Shown piece after piece: positions 1 through 10,795 of a stretch of 64,000 bases of DNA. Position numbers and translations under genes: made by a program. The DNA is from Lepraria neglecta (Eukaryota; Ascomycota; Lecanoromycetes; Lecanorales; Stereocaulaceae): contig CM065646.1 of NCBI GenBank assembly GCA_033220425.1, forward strand, positions 5,649,501 through 5,713,500, in the 5' to 3' direction. Positions within the stretch are counted from its first letter, which is position 1, and every line of letters begins with the position of its first letter. Under the pieces are notes generated by a model. It was not told the origin of the DNA. It worked only from the letters and a program-made list of their open reading frames with translations, and made no database searches.

Positions 1-708
1 TGGCTCGAGGGGATTCAGACAGTACGTGCTGTCTCCACTGAGCCTCCAGTTATACGACGTGCCGCCACTGGCCAGGACTGGGCCAAGCCCATCAGAAGAG
101 CACAGTCTGCGTCGTCTGACGATCGAGGTCAGGTTGAAGAACAGGATTCAGACGGGCCATTTATCGGAGGACCTTCTCGACGACGGGCTACCGACCTATT
201 CTGCCACAGCGAGAGTCAGCCTCTACTCAGAGAATCCTTCTCTGAAACAAACAGTCCATTTCCTGGACCTCGTGCGCAGGAGGCAATCGTAGCGCCACTA
301 TGCTGTCGAATTTGCTGCATATCAGGAAGTCCTACCGCGAAGAGGAAAGAGGAAGAGTTCTTCAAAAAAGTACACGTGATGTCTTTGGAGCTTACGGCTG
401 AAAGCATTCAGCTCTCCTGTTATTGGGCAGTTCGAGGCGAAAGCGGGGATGTCAAATACTGCGGCATGCAGCTTCGTACCTGGACTCCATATGATGGTAG
501 CCGATACAAGGAGGCGCGTCGCTTTGTCCGCAATGCTCTGGGTTGGGTTAAGGCTCAAGCCTTTGAATGGATCTGCTCCGCTATGAAAACCCTCGAGGGA
601 GCCGTCAGCCTGTCAGGCCCAACACCGGCCTCCCACCCAGTCCGATCAGCCCAAGACCAAACGACCCACATCTTTCACCTCAGAGTCTCGCTCGTCAGGC
701 ACCTCTAG
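1..708 (+). CDS. C-terminal part of an unknown protein, cut by the window edge
   Basis: One frame stays open from the first base to a stop at 706-708, about 235 codons, so this looks like the last exon of a gene that begins outside the window. The first half is polar and Ser/Arg/Glu-rich (probably disordered). It is followed by a Cys-rich stretch (CCRICC) and then a more ordered part with Trp, Tyr and Cys (residues about 125-200 of the visible part). I do not recognise a family. An intron could still trim it. The next gene downstream is on the same strand. Confidence 0.45.
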   Translation, partial: WLEGIQTVRAVSTEPPVIRRAATGQDWAKPIRRAQSASSDDRGQVEEQDSDGPFIGGPSRRRATDLFCHSESQPLLRESFSETNSPFPGPRAQEAIVAPLCCRICCISGSPTAKRKEEEFFKKVHVMSLELTAESIQLSCYWAVRGESGDVKYCGMQLRTWTPYDGSRYKEARRFVRNALGWVKAQAFEWICSAMKTLEGAVSLSGPTPASHPVRSAQDQTTHIFHLRVSLVRHL

Positions 709-1238
709 TAAGAAGCCAAGTTCGACCAAGATGCGGGAGCTTTTAAACTTGAGTAATGAGGAAGCAGGGGCAGGAAAAGGGTTGCACAGTAGTATAGAAG
801 GGCTATGACCGGCTGAAAGAGTATTCTGGCGAGAGTGTTCTCGAGTTGAGCAAGAGTTTACCGGTTTCATGATGATCACGATTTCCTTCTATATAGGTGT
901 TTGTTACTTTCTCTTATCTGTATGAATAGCGGGATGGAATTTGTTTACTTTTCTCAGGTCTGCACGAACTACATAGTCACAAACGAGATAGTATAATATC
1001 CGAGAGTTTCTTAAAAAAGTGTAATGGCTGTGGGTTCAGACTCAGATCTTTCGATTTCGCCTGGCCTTGGGATGGCAATGCGTCACTGGCACATACCAAT
1101 ATAGAGATGCTATCAGGTACCTCTAGGGATCGGGGGCGCACTCTAGTGAGGATGGCCCGCCGATCGCGGACCTCGGCAAATCGACTTACCCCAGAGTTTA
1201 GGTTACAATTGCATTTATTACTCCAGACACAGCTTTCT
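709..1238. other. Intergenic region upstream of the Nudix gene
   Basis: No convincing coding potential. It presumably holds the 3' end of the preceding gene and the promoter of the Nudix hydrolase. Confidence 0.4.
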
Positions 1239-2549
1239 ATGTTCAAGAAAGTGTCTCTACCGGGCGCTGAAACATGTACAAAGTGTCTCCAGCAATATAG
1301 TATACCCCTCCAACGAGCCTCCCTTCGGGGCAATGCGTGCCTGAAGCTTGCCCGCCCTTTCACAACATTCTCTCGTCCATTACCACGAATGTCTCGCTCG
1401 GACAAGGATGAAGAAGCCTTCAGGAACACGATGACAGGACTTCCCCACAAATCGTCGTCTACGAAAGCCCATGCCTCTCCTAAAAAGATTCCCGTAGCCA
1501 GTCCAAGCGCAAGGTACATCACGCCGTCTTCCCCAAGCTCGAAATAATGACACATTATCATCCAATTGAAGCTCTAACTCGGCTCCAGTATCCTTCTTAT
1601 ATCGCCATCAAACCGTATACTCCTCCTCCACCGCGTCCAAACTTCCACCTCCTTCGCTTCAGCCCATGTCTTCCCTGGGGGGCATCTATCACCGCAGGAC
1701 GGATACCTCCCACCCCTCGAAGACATCCGAAGACACGAAGACAGCAAAGCGTATCGACGAGCAGCAATACGAGAATGTTTCGAAGAAAGTGGACTATTAC
1801 TCGCCAAGCGGCAAGATAATCCTTCTGAATTAGTAGAATTGAATGAGCAAGAACGAGAAGAAGGTCGAAAAGCCATACACTCCGAGAGCATACCATTCGC
1901 GCAATGGGTCCAGAAACAAAAAGGGATAATAGACGCAGATGGACTGATTCCATTCACGCGCTGGCTAACTCCAGCCAACATACCCAAAAGATTTTCCACT
2001 CAGATGTATTTATATTTTCTGCCAATCGACTCCCAGCTCTCTTCAAAAACAGACAAAACACAAATGCACATCCCCACCCCAGACGGCGGCGTCGAGCACA
2101 CAGCCGCGCAATTCCTCTACCCGCAGGAATGGCTAGATCTAACACTAAGAGGCGCCATCGTGCTCTACCCGCCTCAATTCTTCCTCCTGCACCTCATCTC
2201 CGCTTATCTCCAGCCCTCCCCATCCAACGAACAATCCATCCCGACCTCCGAGCTACAATCACAACGAGAGAGGTTATTACACTTTGTGGAAATGGATGGT
2301 GATCCGCCCTGGGGCGAGAAATGCATAAGTCCGAATCCGATAAAGAAGATCGAGAACGGGAAATATTTGATTATGGGAATGGCAGATGTGGGTCCGGAAT
2401 TGGAGGGGACGGGTAGGAAGGGCGATAAGGAGAGAGTTCTTAGGGTTGAATTGATGGATGAGATTGAGAGGGGGAGGAAGAGGCCGAGTCCGCAGGAGGT
2501 GGTTTGGCGGAGAGATGTTTTTCCTGAAGAAAGCAAGTCGAACTTGTAA
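1239..2549 (+). CDS. Nudix hydrolase (NUDT19-like), probably mitochondrial or peroxisomal
   Basis: Two exons, 1239-1513 and 1589-2549, join in frame to 411 residues; the intron has a CTAAC branch site 10 bases before its AG. Exon 2 opens with ILLISPSNRILLLHR and the Nudix region AHVFPGGHLSPQDG, followed by a long insert and the helix REC-FEESG with the metal-binding glutamates (REXXEEXG). This arrangement, with extra residues inside the Nudix box, is typical of NUDT19/RNR-type enzymes that hydrolyse CoA or nucleotide diphosphates; the substrate cannot be read from sequence. The N-terminus is basic and Ser-rich and could be an organelle presequence. A later in-frame ATG at 1389 is an alternative start. 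It ends tail-to-tail with the CTNNBL1 homologue, 213 bp away. Confidence 0.88.
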
Positions 2550-2762
2550 CATTGTTGGGTCAGAGGGTGGAAAGTTGGCATGAGAGACATTTAGAAGTTG
2601 AGTGATTAAAGATAGTTATGGTTGTGGAGATACCCAAGCATGTATGTCTGCATTGGATGGCTAGATGGGTTGGATGGTTGGATGACTAGATAGGTTAGAT
2701 GACTGTATGCATTGCATTTTGGGGTGTATTGCATTGTAAAGAATTGTAAAACAGCAGCTTTA

Positions 2763-4776
2763 TCATAGATGTTGTATGAGTGTGCTGAGCATATCTTTGA
2801 GCATGACATCTTCGTCTTCGGGACTGGCATTCATGCTGTTGAGTTGCTCTGAAAATCTGGTCAGCCTATGACCTCTCAACAGGGCTTTAGAGAACGAACC
2901 TTGCAGTGTTGCCTTCAGGTCTTTGAAGCTCTCATCCCGATCCCTAAGTAACTCCCTAATCTTCCTCCTCGCCCCATCGTCTTCCGCAACAAGCCAAGCC
3001 AGAATGACATCCACCGTTTGCAAAACATAGAGCCCGGCATCCAGCCGTCGTGAAAGCCATTCATCGGCCCTTTCTTCTTGTTCCTCAGGCTCAAGCTCAG
3101 ATTTCTCGGCTTTGATCTCCTGGTCCACTTTTGAAACCTTTGAGACACATTCCCGTCGTATCTGCACAAGCCGCCCGGGAACCTGATAATCTTTCTCCAC
3201 AAACTTGGCCAGTAGTCTTATCCGTGGTGCTTCATTCGCTAGCAGAGAGCGAAGCAGAGACGATAGTATACCGAGGAGGTGCTCAGTCGCTTCACTATCT
3301 TGCTTCTTCATGAAGAGAGAAAAAGTCGATTTAAGACCAGCTGCTTCAACCAGTCTCTCGCAGCACGCACCGCCATCTGGACCACCAAGTGCATGGTCGA
3401 GCAACCTCAGAGCTCGAGGCCTGCTGATCTTGCCTTCTCGCAGCATAATGAGGCAGAGCTCTATACCCTCTGCTTCTAGAAACTTAGCTTTGCCTTCACT
3501 GTCGTCGACACAGCAGGTAAGGCAGTCGAATACGTTCTCGACGTACTCTTCTTCTTCGGTGCCTTTTGCGGGGTCTCGTTTTCTGTATGGGCTGAGAAGT
3601 TGGAGTAGAGTGTCTATGCCGTCTAGAGAGATGAGTTGGGAGCGATTGGTAGGCGATGATTGGAGAAGTATGGCGAGGACTTCGGCGGAGTATTGTTTAT
3701 TTTGGGTGACGTTTGGTTCGGGCTTCTTGATGCGGGAGAGCAGCCAAGAGAGCAGTTGTGTGTCTTTTCCTATTGTTGAGACGATTGAGGGGCGAGAGGA
3801 GAGGCTTTCTAGTACACCGAGGACGTGGTAGATGCCTGCTCTGTCTGATTCCAATTCCTCGTTGAGCCGTGTTATATTTTCGTATAGAAGGTTCAGGAGG
3901 TCTGCTTCGAGCAAAGCGTCGACTAGCGTATCCCATTGCTCTTGCTCTGCCTCGACATCTTCGTCCGTAAGCTCGTTGATGATTTCGATGGCGTCAATGG
4001 CAATATCAGTATTCTCGTGCGAGAGTAGCGATACGAGAGATGCGACGCATCCCAATTTTGCGAACTCTCCGTAAAGCTCCGGGTGCTCGGAGAGTATTGA
4101 GAGTGCCTTGACGTCTGCATCTAGATCTGCTTCTGAGCCCATAAACCTAGTAGTAGAGGTCAGACTAGACCCACCAGATCATGTAGATTCCAACGTACTT
4201 TTGCGGTATATCCTCGAACTTTGCCCTTAATTCTGCATTCTTCGATATTCTCTTTTCGAAGTTCAGGGCAAGCTTCCGGAGCCAGGCTATATCGATCTTC
4301 TCCGGCTTCTAGCATACCTAGTCAGCCAGCAGGCAACGGCTAAGTATCACGCATTTAGACCTTACTGTTTCATCCTTGTCTTGCTCCTCCATGAAGTCCA
4401 GCACATCCTTGGTATTTCTTGTGATGCCACCCCCGAAGAACCTTCCCTCTTCATCCTCTGGGCCTTCCTCATCTTCTTCCTCAGTTGGCATCTCCGGGCC
4501 AGCCTCCATGTCTTCGTCATCATCTCCACCTTCGACGGTAGCTTTCCCATTGGTCTTCACGTCTCCATTCGCGCTTAACTTTGTCGCTTTGTATACTTCA
4601 TCTGTCAATCTTTAGCAAAAGTTCATGCCTGTCTGTTTAGATACTGACTTGGGTCTCTGGTAGCGTCCAATTTCCTCTTGTTCCCTGGCAAAGAAGGTTT
4701 CTACGATCAGTCAGTACATGGGCAATGCTTCTTAAACCCTGTTTCTTACCTTGAAGAGTTCGTCAAGTGTAGACAT
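2763..4776 (-). CDS. CTNNBL1: Beta-catenin-like protein 1 homologue (spliceosome-associated armadillo protein)
   Basis: Six exons (4750-4776, 4649-4700, 4366-4601, 4199-4308, 2900-4146, 2763-2848) add up exactly to 585 residues. The family start MSTLDELFKKPSLPG is coded by a 27-bp first exon, followed by an acidic stretch and the diagnostic RFFGGGITRNTKDVLDFM. The large exon carries armadillo-type helices with many Leu-Leu pairs (ASLVSLLSHENTDIAIDA), and the C-terminus has a charged helix. In animals and fission yeast, relatives bind the Prp19/CDC5 complex and help import CDC5L; that role is inferred here. The last 51-bp intron is a multiple of three and would add 17 in-frame residues if retained, but ATLQ-EQLNSM across the splice matches the family. 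Divergent from the TPR/F-box gene. Confidence 0.95.
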
Positions 4777-5086
4777 GATTTGTATCTGGGCTTTTTGAAG
4801 ACAATCTCCTCTAGTCAAGATCAAGAAGGCCTTGAGACAAATTTCATAGTAGAAGCCAGTAGGTCTTATTGTTCTTCACATCAAAAGATATGTAACCATG
4901 TGGTTGTCTAGCACAGATAGGAAGATGATATGCTCTAGAAAGCTGCTGAAGAACATAAAATATTTTGGCTGATCTTTGGCGCCCAGCCGGGCTTAAAGTA
5001 GCAGCCGGAGTTAACCCAAGCACGCCAATGTCAACAACGCGATCACCCCACGATCTTTTTTCCCAGTTACCACCTCACATGTCAAC
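4777..5086. promoter_or_regulatory. Shared divergent promoter region, CTNNBL1 / Dia2-like gene
   Basis: 310 bp separates the two start codons of outward-facing genes. No clear TATA box. It must carry both 5' leaders and promoters, so the genes may be co-expressed (inference). Confidence 0.6.
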
Positions 5087-7065
5087 ATGGAGCCCAATGA
5101 GAAGTCTACTTGGGATAATATCCGAGACCGCAAGAACAATGCTGATGGTCTCTGGGTTGATTGGAGCTCCCTGCACACCCAGGGTCAAGAGCTCTACCGC
5201 GTGAAGAAATACGAAGACGCCCTCAGATGCTTCAACCTAGTAAGACCTACAGACAACTTTCCACTGCGTGACTAACAATGCATACCAGGTTATCAAGGAA
5301 GATCCTTACACCCCTCTAGTTGTGCGCGACAATCGAGCAGCTACATACATCAAGCTCGGCAACTTCCCTGCTGCGTTGGATGATGGACGGAAGATGATTC
5401 AACTGGATGAATCCAATTGCATTGTAGGACTGACATCACTCAATGAAAATTATGTTTTCTGATTGGAACAGGGATATCTCCGTACAGGCAAGATCCTACA
5501 GCTCAAAGGCCAACAGGAAATGGCTGTGAAAATCTACCAGCTAGGACTTCACAAAGTATCGCGCAAAGTTCAAGATTACGAAGTACATTCCTATGTCACG
5601 GTTTGTACGGAATTCATCGTGCTAAAGCGTTTATCCAGTTACTCCAGGCCATGCACAGCAAGCTTGTCAAACGACTTGCTCCTCCTAAACTCGTCGATCC
5701 TTTACACGCGCTTCCTTTAGAGCTCGTTGAGATGTCAATCATGTATCTAAGATTCAAAGAAGTAGTGTAAGTTTCACCTTAGACGTCTGTGTCGGCCTTT
5801 AACAATGTTTTTACAGGTCTTTACTTCGAGTCTCAAAGACGTGGCTGGAACTTATCGCTAATATGCCGAACCTATGGAGCAATCTCGACTTCACTGGAGC
5901 AAGCAGGCCAGTGAACTTGGGAGCTGTCCGAAAATACATCAAGCGTTCCAAAGGCAAAGTCACCCGAGCAACTCTTGACCGATTCGGAGCCAACATCGAG
6001 AAAGTCCCACGCTACATCACATCTCGTTGCAAAGAGCTGCAGGAATTAAAAATTCCGGCAGGATACGTCGGTTCTTCCATCCTCCAAGCTGCTCCATGCG
6101 CATCAAACTTGAAGACCCTAATTGTTTCTTCCCAATGCCAAGTTACCGCTGAAACAGCGATCGAAATCCTAGTTCACTGTCCCAACATGGAGAACGCAGA
6201 ATTCTGGAGTGTCACTTCCGAGGACCATCGGTGGCATTACCAGTACTTTTCAAAAGAATCCACTATGCCCCAGCTTCGCTCATTGACCTTGAGATCTGGA
6301 ATGCCCCGGAGTCACCATCCACTTCACAGAGCACGGAGATCGCTTTTTGTGAACGAACTTGTTCGCTTCGTGCCCAACCTTCGCAAGTTGAGCATTGCAA
6401 ATTGGCTGGTAGGGCTGTTCGGTATTGACAGGCTGAATCTCTCTAATTTGCAAAACCTCGAGACCCTTGAGATACCTTGCTTGCACGGACCATGGGCCGC
6501 TGGACCAATCTTGCCGTCTTCGCTCCAATATCTTGACATGGGGAAATGCGATCCTTTTCCGGCCGACACCATCACATGGGATAATGCAAAACAATTAGCT
6601 GGGCTTTCAGTCGCCTCGATGATCGACCTGAAAATCGAGACACTTCGCGGCTGGCTCGACTCAAATAAGGGCAATTTAACATACCTGGATGCCAGTGGCT
6701 GTTTCTTCTTGCCCGTTGAACTTGCGGAACTCGCTGAGCAGGGCTACCTGAAAAATGTCAAGGAGCTGAAGCTCAATTCCTGCGATGTGAATGATTTTGT
6801 CGCCATCGCGCTGTCCGAGAACCTACCTACCCTCACGACGCTACATCTCAAGTACGCGAAGATCACCGGCTTCGGTCTCAAGCAACTGGTTACAAAACTT
6901 CAAGGAACACTGCAATATGTAAACGTCGATAATTGCATGTCCATGGGCTTCGATGCAGTTGAATGGGCGAGGTCAATGGGGGTCAGAGTGGCATTCAGCT
7001 TGTGTGATGAATCGAAAGGTCGCAAAACAATTCGAACAGGCTATCGTACGGTCCAGTTCTATTGA
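5087..7065 (+). CDS. TPR / F-box / leucine-rich-repeat protein, Dia2/Pof3 type
   Basis: Five exons (5087-5239, 5289-5423, 5472-5582, 5639-5766, 5817-7065) join to 591 residues. Residues about 20-130 form TPR-like helices (YRVKKYEDALRCFNL, KLGNFPAALDDGRKMI, LKGQQEMAVKIYQLGLHKV). An F-box follows near 149-195 (LHALPLELVEMSIMYLRF, then LLRVSKTWLELI). The rest is LRR-like, with repeated L-x-x-L blocks (LQNLETLEIPCL, PTLTTLHLKYAKI). The TPR-F-box-LRR order is that of budding yeast Dia2 and fission yeast Pof3, SCF ubiquitin-ligase substrate receptors that act at replication forks and removal of the replicative helicase. The function is by analogy with that layout. Confidence 0.85.
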
Positions 7066-7370
7066 TACACTCTCTTCACAGCTTCAAAAGAATCCAGGCA
7101 GGTCAACGAGGACAGATTGAGCTCTGATGCATTCTCTTCAGACGTTAAAGAAGAGGAACGCATCACTTCACTACCTTGCTGATTCAATACTATAGGCTTC
7201 AAAACCAAACAATTCATCAAATCAAGACTTCATTGCCTTCCTTCACGGGCGCTTCTCTATCGAGCCTTCCTCTTCGCGCTGTGAAGGGATCTTCCATTCG
7301 ACATCCTCGAGTACATAAAGCCCCAACATCTCCCACCTTTTTTCTTCTTTCCCAAATACCAACACCCAGC

Positions 7371-7571
7371 CAACCCAACACCAGACCATACTAATACTAA
7401 GATGTACACATGCCTCCTTCTCCTTCTACATACACATTCATACAACATTCTTCTTACACCTTCATCAGACACCAACCCACAAGCATCAACCCAACCCAAC
7501 ACCAAGTCATACCCATACCAATACATACACATGCCTGCTTCTCCTTCTACATACACATCCTCATGCACCAA
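7371..7571. repeat. Imperfect tandem duplication, about 121-bp unit
   Basis: The stretch starting CAACCCAACACCA at 7371 recurs at 7492, and the stretch ATGCCTCCTTCTCC at 7410 recurs at 7531 with one change, a constant offset of 121 bp. The sequence is C/A-rich and lacks believable coding structure. Confidence 0.7.
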
Positions 7572-9540
7572 AATTCTTGCAGAAGCTTTTGGACTTCAAG
7601 GCGAGCTGAATCATTGAACGTTGACAATCGCGCATTGACAAGCATACACAAGCCAACAGTAAAAGGCCTTCGTCCAGCTTTTCTGACAATGCACGACGGC
7701 GAGAACCGATTCGTACAGATGGTTGTGCTCTTGATTCATTCGAATGACAAATCATAGACAGCTCACTGACTTGTTGAGCCAATTCACGAGCTCATATTAT
7801 TTAAACCCCATCTTCAGCTCCCTCATGAGCCGAGTTTCCTCACATGCACCTTGACTGCTACCTCACAATTCCTCAAGCCTAATCAATACCTCCTTGTGCT
7901 GACTTGTAAACGAGCGCTCGATACCAATAAGAGACATAAGTGAAAATCTTGTATCCTTCAAGTCGAAACGACGCTAATGTTGATTTCTCGAACAAGACCT
8001 CCCCTGCCTCCGCCACCGCAATCTCATTGGTATGCTGACAACTCAACTACGCTAGTGACAAGCGAACACACAAGGCTAGGCAACCAAAACAAAGCCTTCA
8101 CCTGTCTCCACTCTTTATATATATCCATTTACCATTTCTCTTTGCACAACCTTCTCTTCGTGCAATCTCGCACCCTGAATTGTTGAGTTGATAGCTAGAG
8201 GACATTAGATATTGACACGGTCGGAGGGCTCAGAAATTTGAGCAAACGCTACGCACGGGAGCTTCGTGTTGTACGAGTCAAGGTGAGCAACCGCACGTTC
8301 TGCACGCAGTAGACTCGGATAGCTAATACTGTATACAGATACAGATTCATCTTCCCAGGTTGTTACAGAGACAAAGCTATTGGCTGCAGCAGGATGGCTC
8401 CCAAATCTTCCATTAGACGGATGGCTGGGTCATCAACACCCTAGTGTCGGAAATCAGCAACAGCGTGCGCATTTCCAAAGGGCCACGATACGCAAAAATT
8501 CTTCAACAACCAAGGCTATCTTGAGACAATTTTTGGCAACTCAGCGATTCACACAACACTATCAAACGGCAGGGATTGACAAGACCTTCGGTATAATGGG
8601 TTGCTCTATAAGTAAAGCTATTGGCTGCAGCAGGAGTCTTCCAAGCTCACTATTATTACACTGGATCGGGACATGAGCTGGACTGCATTGTTCTTACTCC
8701 TCCGAGCTCAGCACTAGGACGATCTTCAGGTCGAGCAAGGAACCTGACTGATTATGCTCCTCTAAACTCGAGATTGACGCGATCGTCAGACTGTGTTTCT
8801 GCCTTCTGACGTGTGGAGAATACCATTACGCTCGAGTGTGCACCTGGAATCGTACCTAAGAAAGGTGGAAAGAAGCGTGAGAAGAAAGGTGATGATGATA
8901 TCCCAAACGAGAGCGGGTCCCTACATTGGGCACAATTCGTAGACTATTTCTTACCCAAATTCTCAACAATTCTCAGCATTCATTGAAGGTATATTCAAGC
9001 AATCTTTACTCAAAAATACATATACTCACACACTCTTTTTCCTTTGCAGGACTTTCGCCTCCAGAAGTACAAACGAAGATATGCTCCACTCCAAAGCCAA
9101 CACCTTCACCCACTCCGAATGCGGCTACATAGCCACCGATACCATGGCAAAGCGCTGCAGCGGCTTCCGAATCGAACCTGAAGGACGAACAGACAAGAGA
9201 TTATTGTATTCTTAAGACAGATACTCACCCAGTTGTCAAGGTCGTAACAACCCACAAATATTGCCACCAGCAACTCTATCCGAATGAGATTGCAGAATCT
9301 GCACAATCACAAACCGGTTGATCGCAGGATTTTCAACTCAGTACACCACAACACAACAACCGTTGCAAGGCATCTAGCCAGCATACAAGGTCATCGCTGG
9401 CGCGTGATAATGAGGCAAACACTTCTGGACAAACATTTTCCTTTGACATCTCCATCCCGGATCAACTTGTCTGTTGAATTGGATACTATCGTTCTCTAGA
9501 CACCCCTCGAACCTAGGGGAAATCGGTAATCTGCGCAGGA

Positions 9541-10148
9541 AATGGCACCGAAAGACGGTGGAAAGAGTGAAAATGATGCCATATTCAAAACGAGGACATG
9601 AGAGAACACTTTAGAGAAATCTACCGCAACGTGCGGCTGTACTCCCCAAATACTTGGCCATAAAGACAATCTGCTCTTTCGGTTGTAAGGCAGGTAAACC
9701 TACCTTATGGATCCAAAAGATGTCAAGACCAGGCTATGTCTCGACGAATTCGAGACCATGGTCTACTAAATCACTCGATTCATCGACAAATCTAAGGGCT
9801 CTGCCTGCAAATTAACGCCACAATCACAGGAATTCGCCATATGCAACATCCTCGGAACAGCCAATTGTGCAATGACTGCATTTGGGCAGATCGCAGCGCC
9901 ATAAACTAAGCCTACGAAAATCGGAGTCAGGCACTATCTGTGATCATGTTCCCCCTGGAGAACGATTTCGAAACACGCATCAACAATCGCGATTGGAAGA
10001 CGAGCAAGATACAGGGCTTAGAGAGATAATGGGAAGCACTACAAGCTTACAACGAATGGCATCCTCGAATTTTGTGCGAAAGCAATGGTCAAGCCCATAG
10101 CGGAAGACGAGCTCACGAAACTCAAGATGCCGAAGGGTCATCATTAGA
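9541..10148 (+). pseudogene. Degenerate coding remnant of unknown family
   Basis: The plus strand near 9925-10148 reads like the end of a fungal protein in pieces: FETRINNRDWKTSKIQGLER, a stop, then WEALQAYNEWHPRIL and, in another frame, PIAEDELTKLKMPKGHH before a stop. A basic start (MAPKDGGKSEND) lies at 9542. At least one in-frame stop and one frame change separate the pieces. I do not recognise the family; similar basic Lys/Gly-rich text near 8.85 kb may be a second fragment of the same kind of gene. Confidence 0.35.
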
Positions 10149-10249
10149 AATGCGCACTTTTCAGACCACCGGAGCCTTACCCAGTGAGGTCTCACAGCTG
10201 AGTGCCCTTGACTCGCCTCACTCCAAATCAACACAATACACTTGCAACG

Positions 10250-10720
10250 ATGGCCAGCTTTTTCGATCTCTCCACTGAACTTATTAGAGAATTCTAGGAA
10301 CACATCCTACACCCAGACGATATTGAGAGCTTCGCTTTAATATCGAAAACATTTATACTGGGTGCAATGCTGTTTTGAAGAAACATCGGCGATTGAAAGC
10401 ACAGTATTCTTCAATTCAAATCTCATACAGGTCCCAGGGCTGCAACAAAGCATGGGCGGTTCTCCTGAAAGACATCTTACTCGACCTTCTTCTTGCTCCA
10501 TACGTCAGAACCTTGGATATCCATCTTTGGCGTTAGGAGCCCTGCGAAAAACCAGATGCTTGCTTGTTGCTCCACAGTTGAATACATTCTCTCAGCTATC
10601 AATCAATCGATTCGACAATCTCACATCCAACCCGCCCATACCCACATACCCAACATCTCACATCACGCATCCACACTGGCTCCCCCTGGAAGAACATGAT
10701 TCAAGCACGAAGAGCTCGAG
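10250..10720 (+). pseudogene. F-box protein pseudogene
   Basis: From the ATG at 10250 the frame reads MASFFDLSTELIREF, then a stop codon, then EHILHPDDIESFALISKTF, a typical fungal F-box start (LP/LSTELI...I...DI.SFALISK). After a frame change the text continues as VLKKHRRLKAQYSSIQISY, and after another as LKDILLDLLLAPYVRTLDI, the sequence that usually follows in this lineage-expanded F-box family. With one stop and at least two frame changes it cannot encode the full protein. The end is approximate. Confidence 0.65.
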
Positions 10721-10795
10721 GATCACTGAACTACCGGTAACACCACCACAGAAACCAGATTTGCAAAACCGGGAGAAGGCCTTTTCATGAATATT

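Larger units (their letters stand above)
7066..10249. other. Decayed, gene-poor region
   Basis: Short frames only. It contains the tandem duplication near 7.4 kb, an exact 22-bp repeat at 8373-8394 and 8614-8635, and coding-like scraps on the plus strand. One scrap at about 8851-8935 is Lys/Gly-rich followed by a hydrophobic stretch (GSLHWAQFVDYFLPKF). None forms a whole gene. Confidence 0.5.

Noticed and set aside
977-1561. 194-codon minus-strand frame
   Set aside because: It is the reverse shadow of the first exon of the Nudix gene, whose splice and domain evidence is strong.
3205-3831. 208-codon plus-strand frame
   Set aside because: Antisense shadow of the large CTNNBL1 exon; Ser-rich text typical of reverse reading.
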